DNA of 64,000 bases from UBA6814 sp040753075 (lineage in GTDB: Bacteria > Desulfobacterota > Desulfovibrionia > Desulfovibrionales > Desulfovibrionaceae). Below, piece after piece: positions 37,889 through 45,860 of the stretch. The stretch covers positions 62,001 through 126,000 of the forward strand of contig JBFMHA010000002.1 in assembly GCA_040753075.1 (NCBI GenBank), in the 5' to 3' direction. Under the pieces are notes generated by a model that was not told the origin of the DNA, made no database searches, and saw only the letters and a list, made by a program, of their open reading frames with translations. The translations under genes were made by a program, and so were the position numbers. Positions within the stretch are counted from its first letter, which is position 1. Each line of letters begins with the position of its first letter.

Positions 37889-38908
37889 ATGGAGAAGATA
37901 CTATTCCTTGCCCACGTGGAGGTCGACGGCTCCCTGGCCAAGTCCCACCTGGAGGCCCTGTCCGGGGCCAAGGTCCTGGCCGACGGCCTGGCCGCCGAGC
38001 TGTGCGTGGGCCTGGTGGGCGCGGACTGCGCCGCCGCGGCCAACCAGATCGCGGGCTGCGGCGCGGCCAGGTTCTACGCCGTCTCCGGTCCGGAGTTCGC
38101 ATCCTCCCGCTACGCCACGGACTGCGCGGCCCTGACCGCCCTGGCCAAGGCCGCGGGAGCGACCGTCGTGGTCGCCGCGGCCACCTCCCGCCTCTCCAGG
38201 GCGCTGCCCGGGGTGGCGCACCGGCTGGGCGGCAAGGTGGACACCCAGGCCACCGGCCTGGCCGCCGAGGGCGGCGCCGTGGCCATCTCCCGCTGGTACT
38301 ACCGGCAGCGCATGGTGGCGTCCATGACCCGCACCCAGCGGCCCTGGGTGCTGAGCGTGGCCCCCTGCTGCTTCCTGCCCTGGGAGGGCGCGGCCGGCGC
38401 CGCATCCGTGGAGGCCGTCGCCGCCGACGCCGCCAGCCGCACCACGGTCAAGGGCCTGGAGCAGCCTTCCGCCGACCAGCAGACCATCCGGCCCGAGGCC
38501 GAACTGCTCTTCGTGGCCGGTGCGGGCTGGATGAAGAAGCAGGCCGACGGCGCGACCCACGTGAAGGAGGCCGAGGGGCTCATCAAGACCCTCCTGGACG
38601 GAACCAAGGCCAGCCTGGGCTCCTCCAAGTCCCTGGTGGACGTGACCGGCGAGGGCGGGGAGGTCATCAGCTTCCTGTCCCACCTGCACCAGGTGGGCCA
38701 GACCGGGTCCACGCCGCGGCACAAGAAGGGCCTGGCCACCTGCTGCCACGGCGAGGAGCCGCACGTGGTGGGCTGGCGCTTCATCAACGAGCGCCGCGCC
38801 GTGAACCTGGACGCCGCCTGCGGCTGGGCCCAGGGCAAGGCCGACGTGCTCTACGTGGCCGACGCCTTCGCCGTGGTGAAGAAGCTGAACGAGCTGCTCG
38901 GCAAGTAG
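37889..38908 (+). CDS. etfA: Electron transfer flavoprotein alpha subunit (divergent)
   Basis: The 339-residue protein has an EtfA layout with an N-terminal alpha/beta domain and a C-terminal FAD domain. QVGQTGSTPRHKKGLATCCH matches the first part of the FAD motif, but the normal ISGAIQH segment is replaced by a sequence with CCHGEEPHVVGW. The canonical VxSGGRGL loop appears as FVAGAGWMKK. The FAD site is thus atypical and cofactor binding needs testing. It follows etfB with nine bases between, after a GGAGGG site. A strong terminator follows. Confidence 0.85.
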   Translation: MEKILFLAHVEVDGSLAKSHLEALSGAKVLADGLAAELCVGLVGADCAAAANQIAGCGAARFYAVSGPEFASSRYATDCAALTALAKAAGATVVVAAATSRLSRALPGVAHRLGGKVDTQATGLAAEGGAVAISRWYYRQRMVASMTRTQRPWVLSVAPCCFLPWEGAAGAASVEAVAADAASRTTVKGLEQPSADQQTIRPEAELLFVAGAGWMKKQADGATHVKEAEGLIKTLLDGTKASLGSSKSLVDVTGEGGEVISFLSHLHQVGQTGSTPRHKKGLATCCHGEEPHVVGWRFINERRAVNLDAACGWAQGKADVLYVADAFAVVKKLNELLGK

Positions 38909-38930
38909 CCGGGATCCGACCGCCGAACAA

Positions 38931-38960
38931 AGGCCCCGGGCGAGCCCTGGGGCCTTTTTT
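38931..38960 (+). terminator. Terminator after etfA
   Basis: A GC-rich stem (AGGCCCC with GGGGCCT, extended by GGG/CCC with one bulged T) is followed by T6. Confidence 0.9.
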
Positions 38961-39043
38961 GTGAACAATTGGGCGCGCCTTCACATTCGGCGGCCTTTGT
39001 TCTACGAATCATGGACAATCCGTCTTTCCCAGCGAGGTTTCCC

Positions 39044-42000
39044 ATGTCCCGCGCCTGCATTCCCCGCGAACACGACGCCTGCGCCATCATCGCCTACGTG
39101 GACAAACGGGGGATCCCCAGCCACGCCAACATCTTCCGGACCATCGACGCGCTCAAGCACATGGCCCACCGCTCCGGCGACATATGGGACGAGGGCGACG
39201 GCTGCGGGATCATGGCCGACATCCCCCGCGAGGTCTGGGGCTCCCGCCTGGAGGCGGCGGGGCTTTCCCGCCACCTGGCCGACAGCCGGCGTTTCTTCGT
39301 GGGGCATTTCCTCATCCCGAACGGGCTGCGGCCCCGGGCCGGGGCGGTCATGGACGCGGCGCGCGCGGTGCTCGCCGGGCGCGGCGCGGACCTGCTCCTG
39401 GAGCTGTCCGGCCAGACCTGCGACGAGGAGCTCGGGCCCCGGGCCCGGGCCGAGGCCCCCCTGTTCTGGCAGGTGGCGGGCATGCTCCCGGCGTCCGGCC
39501 ACCAGGACGCGGGCCGCATCCTGTTCGCCGCCAACCTGGAGATGGAGGCTGCGGAGCCCGGCCTGCACGTGGCCTCCCTGTCCACGGACATGGCGGTGTT
39601 CAAGGTCCGCGGCACCCCGGACCTGCTGCCCCGGGTGTATCCCGAGCTCACCGACGCCCGCACCCGTTCGGCCGTGACCCTGGGCCACAGCCGGTACTCC
39701 ACCAACACCCTGCCCACGGTGGAGCGCGCCCAGCCCTTCTCCCTGCTCGGGCACAACGGCGAGATCAACACCATCGAGCGGCTGCGCTCCACGGCCCGCA
39801 CCCTGGGCATCGCCGCCGCGCCCGGCGGCTCGGACTCCCAGGACCTGGACCGCATCCTGGCCGGCCTCATCCACCAGCACGGGTTCGACCCCCTGGAGGC
39901 CCTGTGCATGGTCTTCCCCGCGGTGCACACCGAGGTCGAGGCGTACGGCCCGGAACTGCGCGAGGTCTACGCCTTCTACCGCTGGCTCTTCCCGCCTTCG
40001 GCCCAGGGGCCGGCCGCGGTGGTGCTGCGCTCGGGCGACGTGGTAATGGGCAGCGTGGACGCCCTGGGCCTGCGGCCCCTGTGGTTCGCCGAGAGCGTCG
40101 AGGACTACGTGCTGTCCTCGGAAAAGGGGGTGGTGGACCTCAAGCATACCGTGGACGACCCCAGGCCCCTGGCTCCGGGCGAGAAGCTGGCCATCCTTGC
40201 CGGGCACGGCCGGCGGGCCGAGGTCCTGGACATGGGCGGCGTGCAGGAGCGCCTGGTGCGCCTGCTGCGCGGCCGCAACGGGGCGCGGGCGCTGCTGTCC
40301 TCGCTCTACGCGGAGATGCCCGCGCCCCTGGACCAGGCCGGCCGGTCCGGGCCCCAGGCCATGCTCCTGGCCGATTTCCTGGGCGATCCCGCAGCCTGCC
40401 GCGCCTTCGACGGCCTGGCCTCGGAAACCATGCTCGGGGCCTTCGGCTGGCAGCGCTACGATCTGGACACCCGCAAGACCGTGGCCGAAACCGGCAAGGC
40501 GGTGATCGGCTCCATGGGACACCAGGGTCCCCTGGCCTGCCTGCAGGATGAATCCCTGCCCAACATCTCGGAGTTCTTCAAGGAGATGGTGGCGGTGGTG
40601 ACCAATCCGGCCATCGACCGGGAACGCGAGGCCGACCATTTCTCCACCCGCGTCATCCTGGGCGCGCGGCCCGGCTCCGACGGCGCCCACTCCCCGCCGC
40701 CCCTGGCCCTGGAGCTGGCCACCCCGCTCCTGCTCGGCGGCTGCCTGGACCGGGAGGCCATGGAGAACAGCGCCCTGCACGGCCTGGCCCGGGAGTTCGG
40801 GGCCTGCACCCTGGACGACGTGGTCGCCTTCTTCAGCGCCGGCCGTCGGGACCTGACCCGGGTGGCGGTGCTGGACGCCACCTTCGACCCCGACTCCGGG
40901 CTCAGGGCCCGCCTGGACGCCCTGTGCGCCGAGGCCGAGGCCGCGGTGCGGGACGGGGCCGTGCTCCTCATCCTGGACGACTCCCGCTCCTTCCGCCAGG
41001 GCCGCGTCTACCTGGATCCGGGCCTGGCCGTGGCCGCCGCGGCCCGCCGCCTGATCGAGACCGGCCTGCGCCGGCGGGCCGGCCTGGTGGTGCGCTCCGG
41101 GGCCATCCGCAACCTGCACGACGTCATGTTCCTGCTGGGGCTGGGCGCGGACGCCCTCAACCCCTATCTCGTCTGGCGCGCGGCGCGCAGTTTCGCCAGC
41201 GACTCCCTGCCCGCGGAAACGGCGGTGCGCAACACCGTTCAGGTGCTCCAGGAGGGCATGGAGAAGGTCATGTCCACCATGGGCATCCACGAGCTGTGCG
41301 GCTACGGCCGCATCTTCGCCTCGGTGGGCCTGGCGCCGGAGCTGGCCGAGGTCTTCGGGTGCGCCAACTTCGTGGCGTCCGACCGGGCAGGACTGTCCTT
41401 CGCCCGGCTGGAGGAGACGGCCCGTCGCCGCCTGGAGCGGGCCGCCTCGGAAGAGATCCTGCCCCTGTGGAAGGAGGAGCATCGCAACGTGCGGGTCTCC
41501 AAGGTCCTGCGGGCCGCGGCCACGGGCGAGATCGGCCACCGGGAGATGGCCAGGCGCATGGCCGCCCTGGATGCGGAGCGGCCCGTGGCCCTGCGCCACC
41601 TGCTCGGCTTCCGCAAGGCCCCGGAGGGGCGACGGCAGGACCGCAAGACCGTGGACATCACCGCGGGCGGACACGCCATGCCCCTGGTCATCGCGGCCAT
41701 GAGCTTCGGCTCCCAGGGCGAGAGTTCGTTCCGCGCCTATGCCGAGGCCGCCCGGCGCTCCAACATCGTGTGCATGAACGGCGAGGGCGGCGAGATTCCG
41801 GACATGCTCGGCAAGTACCGCAAAAACCGCGGCCAGCAGATCGCCTCGGGCCGGTTCGGGGTGTCCATGGACTTCCTGAACTCTGCGGATTTCCTGGAGA
41901 TAAAGGTCGGACAGGGGGCCAAGCCCGGAGAGGGCGGCCACCTGCCCGGGGCCAAGGTCACGGCCATGGTGGCCCAGGCGCGGCACTGCAAGCCGGGCAT

Positions 42001-43630
42001 CGCCTTGATCTCGCCCTCCAACCACCACGACATCTACTCCATCGAGGACCTGCACCAGATCATCACCGAACTCAAGACCGCCAACCCGCAGGCCAAGGTT
42101 TCGGTGAAGATCCCCGTGACCGCGGGGGTGGGCACCATCGCCGTGGGCGTGGCCAAGGCCGGGGCGGACATCGTGAATCTCTCCGGGTTCGACGGCGGCA
42201 CCGGCGCGGCCCGGGAGCACTCCAAGAAGTACGTGGGCCTGCCCGCGGAGATCGGGGTGGCCGAGGCCCACCGCGCCCTGGAGGAGTCCTGCCTGCGCTG
42301 GCAGGTGGAGTTGTGGTGCGACGGCGGGATGCGCACCGCCGCGGACGTGGTCAAGATGGTGCTGCTCGGCGCGAACCGGGTGGGCATGGGCACCCTGGCC
42401 CTCATGGGCGTGGGCTGCATCGCCTGCCGCCGCTGTCACCTGGACCGCTGCCCCCGAGGCATCTCCACCCAGCTGCGCACCGCGGCCGAGGCCGAGGCGC
42501 GCGGGGTCAAGGGGTTCGTCCCCCTGGACCGGGAGCGGGAGGTGGAGAACCTCACCCGGCTGCTGGGCTACGTGGGCGAGGAGATCCGGACCATCGTGGC
42601 CGAACTGGGCCAGGCGCGGCTGGCGGACCTGGTGGGCCGCACGGACCTCCTGGAGCAGACGGCCCTGGCCGAGCGGGTGGACCTTGCCGGGCTGCTGGTC
42701 CGGGAGACGCCCCGGGACGCGGCCTGCGAGGTGGTGTTCACCCGGCAGATAGCGCGCAAGCCTTTGAACTACCTCACCAAGCTCGTGTCGGATCTGGCCA
42801 TGGAGCGGTTCCGTTCCGGCAGTTCCATGGTGCGGTACGGCGACGAGGAGGTGGGGAGCACGGACCGGGCCCTGGGCACCTACCTGGCCGGGGCCGCGGC
42901 CCGGGAGTTCGGGCCGGACGCGGCGCACCGGGCGGTGATCCGCCTGGCGGCCAGCGTGCCCGGCAACGGGCTGTTCGCCTTCGGGTCCCGGGTGCTGGAC
43001 ATGGTGGTGGACGGCGGGGCCCAGGACGGCACGGCCAAGGGGGCCGGCGGCGGGACTCTGGCGGTGCTCAAGGGCGTGAACCTGGACGGCCTGCGGGTGG
43101 ACGGCTCCACAGGCAAGAGCTTCGCCTACGGGGCCATCGGCGGGAGCTTCGTGGTGCAGCACCGCGCCGACTCCCGGGCCTGCATCCGCATGTCCGGGTC
43201 CGACGTGGTGTTCGGAGGCCGCATCACCGCGCCGATGCGCGACGAGGCGGGCAACCTGGCCTGCCGGGCGCACCTCAAGGGCTTCGCCTTCGAGTACATG
43301 ACCGGCGGTCGGGCAGTGGTGCTGGGCGATCCCGGCCCCTGGATCTGCGCCGGCATGACCGGCGGGGTGGTGTACCAGTGCCTGTACCCCGAGTTCGGCT
43401 TCACCCGGGAGTCCGTGCAGCGCCGCCTGGCCCGCTTCGCGGCCGTGGACCTCCGGCCCCTGTCCGGGCAGGGCAAGGCCGACCTGGACGAACTCCTCGG
43501 CGCCTACGTCGCCGCCCTGCGCGCCAGCAACCAGCCCGACGAGGCCGCCGCGGTCCAGACCCTCCTGGACCACGCCCCCGACCGCTTCCTCATGATCGTC
43601 CCCCGGGCGTTGCCCCCGCACCAGGAGTAG
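39044..43630 (+). CDS. gltB: Glutamate synthase, full-length large subunit
   Basis: The 1528-residue protein has the whole GOGAT layout. A glutaminase domain with Cys13 (DACAIIAYV) as nucleophile would be exposed after removal of a 12-residue propeptide. A central domain, the FMN/2-oxoglutarate domain (about 830-1200) and the C-terminal GXGXG helix domain follow. The [3Fe-4S] ligands are Cys1125, Cys1131 and Cys1136 in GCIACRRCHLDRCP, with the canonical x5/x4 spacing. The start ATG at 39044 follows an AGCGAGG site and gives the short propeptide. No gltD is adjacent, so the electron donor (ferredoxin or another small subunit) is uncertain. Confidence 0.95.
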   Translation: MSRACIPREHDACAIIAYVDKRGIPSHANIFRTIDALKHMAHRSGDIWDEGDGCGIMADIPREVWGSRLEAAGLSRHLADSRRFFVGHFLIPNGLRPRAGAVMDAARAVLAGRGADLLLELSGQTCDEELGPRARAEAPLFWQVAGMLPASGHQDAGRILFAANLEMEAAEPGLHVASLSTDMAVFKVRGTPDLLPRVYPELTDARTRSAVTLGHSRYSTNTLPTVERAQPFSLLGHNGEINTIERLRSTARTLGIAAAPGGSDSQDLDRILAGLIHQHGFDPLEALCMVFPAVHTEVEAYGPELREVYAFYRWLFPPSAQGPAAVVLRSGDVVMGSVDALGLRPLWFAESVEDYVLSSEKGVVDLKHTVDDPRPLAPGEKLAILAGHGRRAEVLDMGGVQERLVRLLRGRNGARALLSSLYAEMPAPLDQAGRSGPQAMLLADFLGDPAACRAFDGLASETMLGAFGWQRYDLDTRKTVAETGKAVIGSMGHQGPLACLQDESLPNISEFFKEMVAVVTNPAIDREREADHFSTRVILGARPGSDGAHSPPPLALELATPLLLGGCLDREAMENSALHGLAREFGACTLDDVVAFFSAGRRDLTRVAVLDATFDPDSGLRARLDALCAEAEAAVRDGAVLLILDDSRSFRQGRVYLDPGLAVAAAARRLIETGLRRRAGLVVRSGAIRNLHDVMFLLGLGADALNPYLVWRAARSFASDSLPAETAVRNTVQVLQEGMEKVMSTMGIHELCGYGRIFASVGLAPELAEVFGCANFVASDRAGLSFARLEETARRRLERAASEEILPLWKEEHRNVRVSKVLRAAATGEIGHREMARRMAALDAERPVALRHLLGFRKAPEGRRQDRKTVDITAGGHAMPLVIAAMSFGSQGESSFRAYAEAARRSNIVCMNGEGGEIPDMLGKYRKNRGQQIASGRFGVSMDFLNSADFLEIKVGQGAKPGEGGHLPGAKVTAMVAQARHCKPGIALISPSNHHDIYSIEDLHQIITELKTANPQAKVSVKIPVTAGVGTIAVGVAKAGADIVNLSGFDGGTGAAREHSKKYVGLPAEIGVAEAHRALEESCLRWQVELWCDGGMRTAADVVKMVLLGANRVGMGTLALMGVGCIACRRCHLDRCPRGISTQLRTAAEAEARGVKGFVPLDREREVENLTRLLGYVGEEIRTIVAELGQARLADLVGRTDLLEQTALAERVDLAGLLVRETPRDAACEVVFTRQIARKPLNYLTKLVSDLAMERFRSGSSMVRYGDEEVGSTDRALGTYLAGAAAREFGPDAAHRAVIRLAASVPGNGLFAFGSRVLDMVVDGGAQDGTAKGAGGGTLAVLKGVNLDGLRVDGSTGKSFAYGAIGGSFVVQHRADSRACIRMSGSDVVFGGRITAPMRDEAGNLACRAHLKGFAFEYMTGGRAVVLGDPGPWICAGMTGGVVYQCLYPEFGFTRESVQRRLARFAAVDLRPLSGQGKADLDELLGAYVAALRASNQPDEAAAVQTLLDHAPDRFLMIVPRALPPHQE

Positions 43631-43662
43631 GGCAGGGGGCTGCCCAGGACGAGGAAGGCGTG

Positions 43663-44478
43663 ATGAACCGGCGAAGATTCCTGGGCCTCATGGCCCTGGC
43701 TCCCGCGGCCCTGGCCGTGGATTCGGTGGGGTTTGCGCCGCGGGAGTTGGCCGTGGCGGAGGGGGAGGTGGCCGTGCCCGGCCTGCCGGCGGAGTTCGCC
43801 GGCCTGCGGGTGGGCGTGCTCTCGGATTTCCACGCCGGCCGCGTATCCCTGGACCTGGCCCGGGAGGCGGTGCGGCTTCTGGACGGGCTGGCCCCGGACC
43901 TGGTCTGCCTGCCCGGGGACCTGGTGGACGGCGATCCCGCGGTGTGCGGTCCCCTGGCCGCGGTCCTGGGGACCCTGCGGCCCCGGCTCGGGACCTTCGC
44001 CTGTCCGGGCAACCACGACCACCGGAGCCGGGCCGTGCCGCGGCTCAAGGCCGAACTGGCCGCGCACGGCGTCGCCCTGCTGGTGAACGCCTCCCAGCCC
44101 CTTGCCGGGAATCTCTGGGTGGCCGGCCTGGACGACCCCTGGCTCAGCCGTCCCGACCTGGACGCGGCCCTGGCCGGGGTTCCGTCCGACGCCTGCTCCC
44201 TGCTCCTGTGCCATGCGCCGGACTATGCGGACCGCATCGCGGCCCGGCCCTTCCGGATTCCCCTCCAGCTCTCCGGCCATTCCCACGGCGGCCAGGTGGC
44301 GCTGCCCGGGGTCGGCCCGGTCAAGCTTCCGCCCCTGGGCCGCAAGTACCACACCGGCCTGTACCGGGTGGAGAACACCGACCGGCAGGTCTACACCACC
44401 CGCGGGGTGGGGCACACCTTGCCCATCCGTCTGAACTGCCCCCCGGAAGTTACCCTGCTCACCCTGCGGCCGGCCTGA
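43663..44478 (+). CDS. Exported metallophosphoesterase
   Basis: The 271-residue protein begins with a likely Tat signal (NRRRFLGLM, then a hydrophobic stretch). The calcineurin-like phosphoesterase motifs follow: DFHAG, CLPGDLVDGD, CPGNHDH and GHSHGGQ, in the order and spacing of the family. It resembles YkuE/YaeI-type phosphodiesterases, which process UDP-sugar or lipid head groups, but the substrate cannot be told. Its 3' end overlaps that of the convergent LysR gene by 20 bp. Confidence 0.88.
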   Translation: MNRRRFLGLMALAPAALAVDSVGFAPRELAVAEGEVAVPGLPAEFAGLRVGVLSDFHAGRVSLDLAREAVRLLDGLAPDLVCLPGDLVDGDPAVCGPLAAVLGTLRPRLGTFACPGNHDHRSRAVPRLKAELAAHGVALLVNASQPLAGNLWVAGLDDPWLSRPDLDAALAGVPSDACSLLLCHAPDYADRIAARPFRIPLQLSGHSHGGQVALPGVGPVKLPPLGRKYHTGLYRVENTDRQVYTTRGVGHTLPIRLNCPPEVTLLTLRPA

Positions 44479-45406
44479 TTCCGTCCCGGGCCTCCGGCCT
44501 CCCCATCACCTCGGCGCACAGGTCCATGAACCGGGTGAGCAGGGGGGAGCGCCAGCGGTCGGCGTGCCAGATCATGAGGGCCGCGGCCTCGGCAACGGTT
44601 TCCGAGGGCGCGGCCCCGGGCTCGAACCCGGCCCAGGGCAGGGCGCGCAGGCGGCCCGAGGCCAGGTCCGCGGCGATGGACACCCGCGGGCAGAGGGTCA
44701 GGCCCACGCCCCGGCGCAGGCAGTTGCGCAGGCTCTGCATGGACGAGAACTCCAGGACCTTGGGCCGGACGCGCAGGGCTTCGAGCGACCGCTCGAAGGA
44801 CTTGAAGTAGCTTCAGTCCGTGCGCGGCCGCAGCACCGTGCGGCCGTCCAGGTCCGCCGGGGCCACGGCCGGCCTGCTGGCCAGTTCGTGCCCGGGCGCG
44901 GCGGCCAGCGTCAGGGGCTCGGTGCGCAGGGGCCGTACGTTCACCCCGTCCAGGGCCGCGTCCTCGGTGAGCAGGAAGGCCAGGTCGATGCGGCCCGAGC
45001 CCAGCTCCTGGCGCAGCCGCGCGTCGTCGCAGTTGATGAACTCCAGGCGCACCCCGGGCAGGTCGGCGTGGAGCCGCTCCACCACCTCGGGCATGTACGC
45101 CTCGGCCAGGGTGGCCGGAACCCGGGCGCACAGGCTGCCCCGGGCCTCGTCCGCCCGGCCCACCTCGGCGCGCAGCTCCTCGGCCATGGCCGCCATGCGG
45201 CGGGCGTACTCCGCCATCCGGCGTCCGGCCTCGGTGAGGAGCACCTGCCGGCCCAGGCGGTCAAAGAGCCGGACCTCGAGTTCGGCCTCCAGGTCGCGGA
45301 TCTGGGCCGACACCGAGGACTGGGCCAGGTGCAGGTCCTCGGCGGCCCGGGTGAAGCTCAGGCGCCGGGCCACGGCCAGGAAGGTGCGCAGGTGGCGGAT
45401 CTCCAT
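44459..45406 (-). CDS. LysR-family regulator read through an in-frame TGA; candidate selenoprotein
   Basis: One frame runs from ATG 45406 to the stop at 44459 and is interrupted only by TGA at 44815-44813 (codon 198 of 315). The N-terminal wHTH (IRHLRTFLAVARRLSFTRAA) and the split effector domain on both sides of the TGA are LysR-typical. The TGA lies in RTD-(TGA)-SYFKSFE, which aligns with the OxyR loop that holds the peroxide-sensing Cys199. A SECIS-like hairpin follows 14 nt later. The 118 codons after the TGA keep family sequence (GVGLTLCPRVSIAADL), which would be unlikely in an old pseudogene. The start at 45406 has GGAGG 6 nt upstream, while the in-frame ATG at 45418 has none. Other cysteines that could partner Sec lie in INCDD, RNCLRR, TLCPR and DLCAE. 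The alternative is a recent nonsense mutation. Confidence 0.8.
44779..44815 (-). promoter_or_regulatory. Candidate SECIS of the LysR gene
   Basis: On the minus strand the TGA (44815-44813) is followed after 14 nt by a perfect 8-bp stem, CUUCGAGC (44798-44791) with GCUCGAAG (44786-44779). The apical loop is GGUC, starting with G and resembling the GGU of the E. coli fdhF loop. The loop begins 22 nt after the TGA, within the known bacterial range. Confidence 0.7.
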
Positions 45407-45516
45407 GGGCTCCTCCATCGGCTGCCGCGATGGCAGCCAGAGGCATTAATCGTTTGCAGCGATGATGTCCCCATATTAATCGAAATTAATCATCGATTCA
45501 ACCCATGGAGGCGCCC
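45407..45516. promoter_or_regulatory. Divergent regulatory region with ATTAATC repeats
   Basis: The 110 bp between the LysR and AhpD-like starts are AT-rich for this genome. ATTAATC occurs at 45445 and 45475 and ATTAATC again at 45485, spaced 30 and 10 bp, that is, on one face of the helix. The last two form the dyad ATTAAT-N4-ATTAAT; an overlapping dyad AATCGA-N9-TCGATT spans 45478-45498. LysR regulators typically bind such imperfect dyads between divergent genes. A weak promoter toward the small gene may be TTTGCA (45453) with TTAATC (45476), 17 bp apart. Confidence 0.6.
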
Positions 45517-45795
45517 ATGCTGAGCGATTCCCAGAAGCAGGCCTTTGCGGCGTTCCATGCCGCTGTGGAGGGCGACGGCGCCCTGGACGCCCGGGAGCGG
45601 CATATGGTCCGGCTGGCCGCGGCCGTGGCCCTGGGCTGCTACCCGTGAATGGAGTCCCTCCTTGGCGTGGCCAGGGAAAAGGGGCTGGACGAGGACACGG
45701 TGGGCGCGGTGCTGCTCAACGTGATGATGGTGGCGGCGGGCGCGACCAAGAACAAGGCGCAGGAGGTCTACGACACCCGGGTCAATCCGGCCTAG
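45517..45795 (+). CDS. AhpD/CMD-type small redox protein with C-x-x-(TGA) motif; candidate selenoprotein
   Basis: Reading through TGA at 45646-45648 gives a 92-residue protein with Sec at position 44. The sequence RHMVRLAAAVALGCYP-(TGA)-MESLL matches the AhpD/carboxymuconolactone-decarboxylase helix with its C-x-x-C redox pair, the second Cys being TGA. The rest (DEDTVGAVLLNVMMVAAGA) is the usual family end. ATG 45517 is chosen because GGAGG lies 5 nt before it, whereas the in-frame ATG at 45505 has no such site. The residue three after the Sec is Ser, where the AhpD proton-relay His is often found. Such proteins reduce hydroperoxides or disulfides with thiol partners. AhpD-like selenoproteins are known in bacteria. 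A SECIS-like hairpin follows. Confidence 0.8.
45646..45677 (+). promoter_or_regulatory. Candidate SECIS of the AhpD-like gene
   Basis: The TGA (45646-45648) is followed by an 8-bp stem, 45659-45666 with 45670-45677 (one G-U pair), and loop GUG at 45667-45669. The loop begins 18 nt after the TGA and starts with G, as bacterial SECIS loops do. The stem is less perfect than that of the LysR gene. Confidence 0.6.
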
Positions 45796-45816
45796 CCGGC
45801 CGCAGGCAAAGAGAAA

Positions 45817-45841
45817 GGCCGCCCGGGGGGGCGGCCTTTTT
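45817..45841. terminator. Bidirectional terminator between the AhpD-like gene and the split glutamate synthase
   Basis: A perfect 8-bp stem (45817-45824 with 45829-45836) with GGGG loop is flanked by AAA and TTTTT, so it can stop transcription of both converging units. Confidence 0.85.
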
Positions 45842-45860
45842 CGTTCTTCCGGCCGGGCGT

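Noticed and set aside
44459..45406. LysR gene as a simple pseudogene split by a stop codon
   Set aside because: There is only one stop and no frameshift, the second half keeps family sequence, the stop is TGA at a redox-Cys position with a hairpin behind it, and the neighbour shows the same pattern. A recent nonsense mutation remains possible.
45505..45516. ATG at 45505 as the start of the AhpD-like gene
   Set aside because: It has no Shine-Dalgarno site, whereas ATG 45517 has GGAGG at 5 nt.
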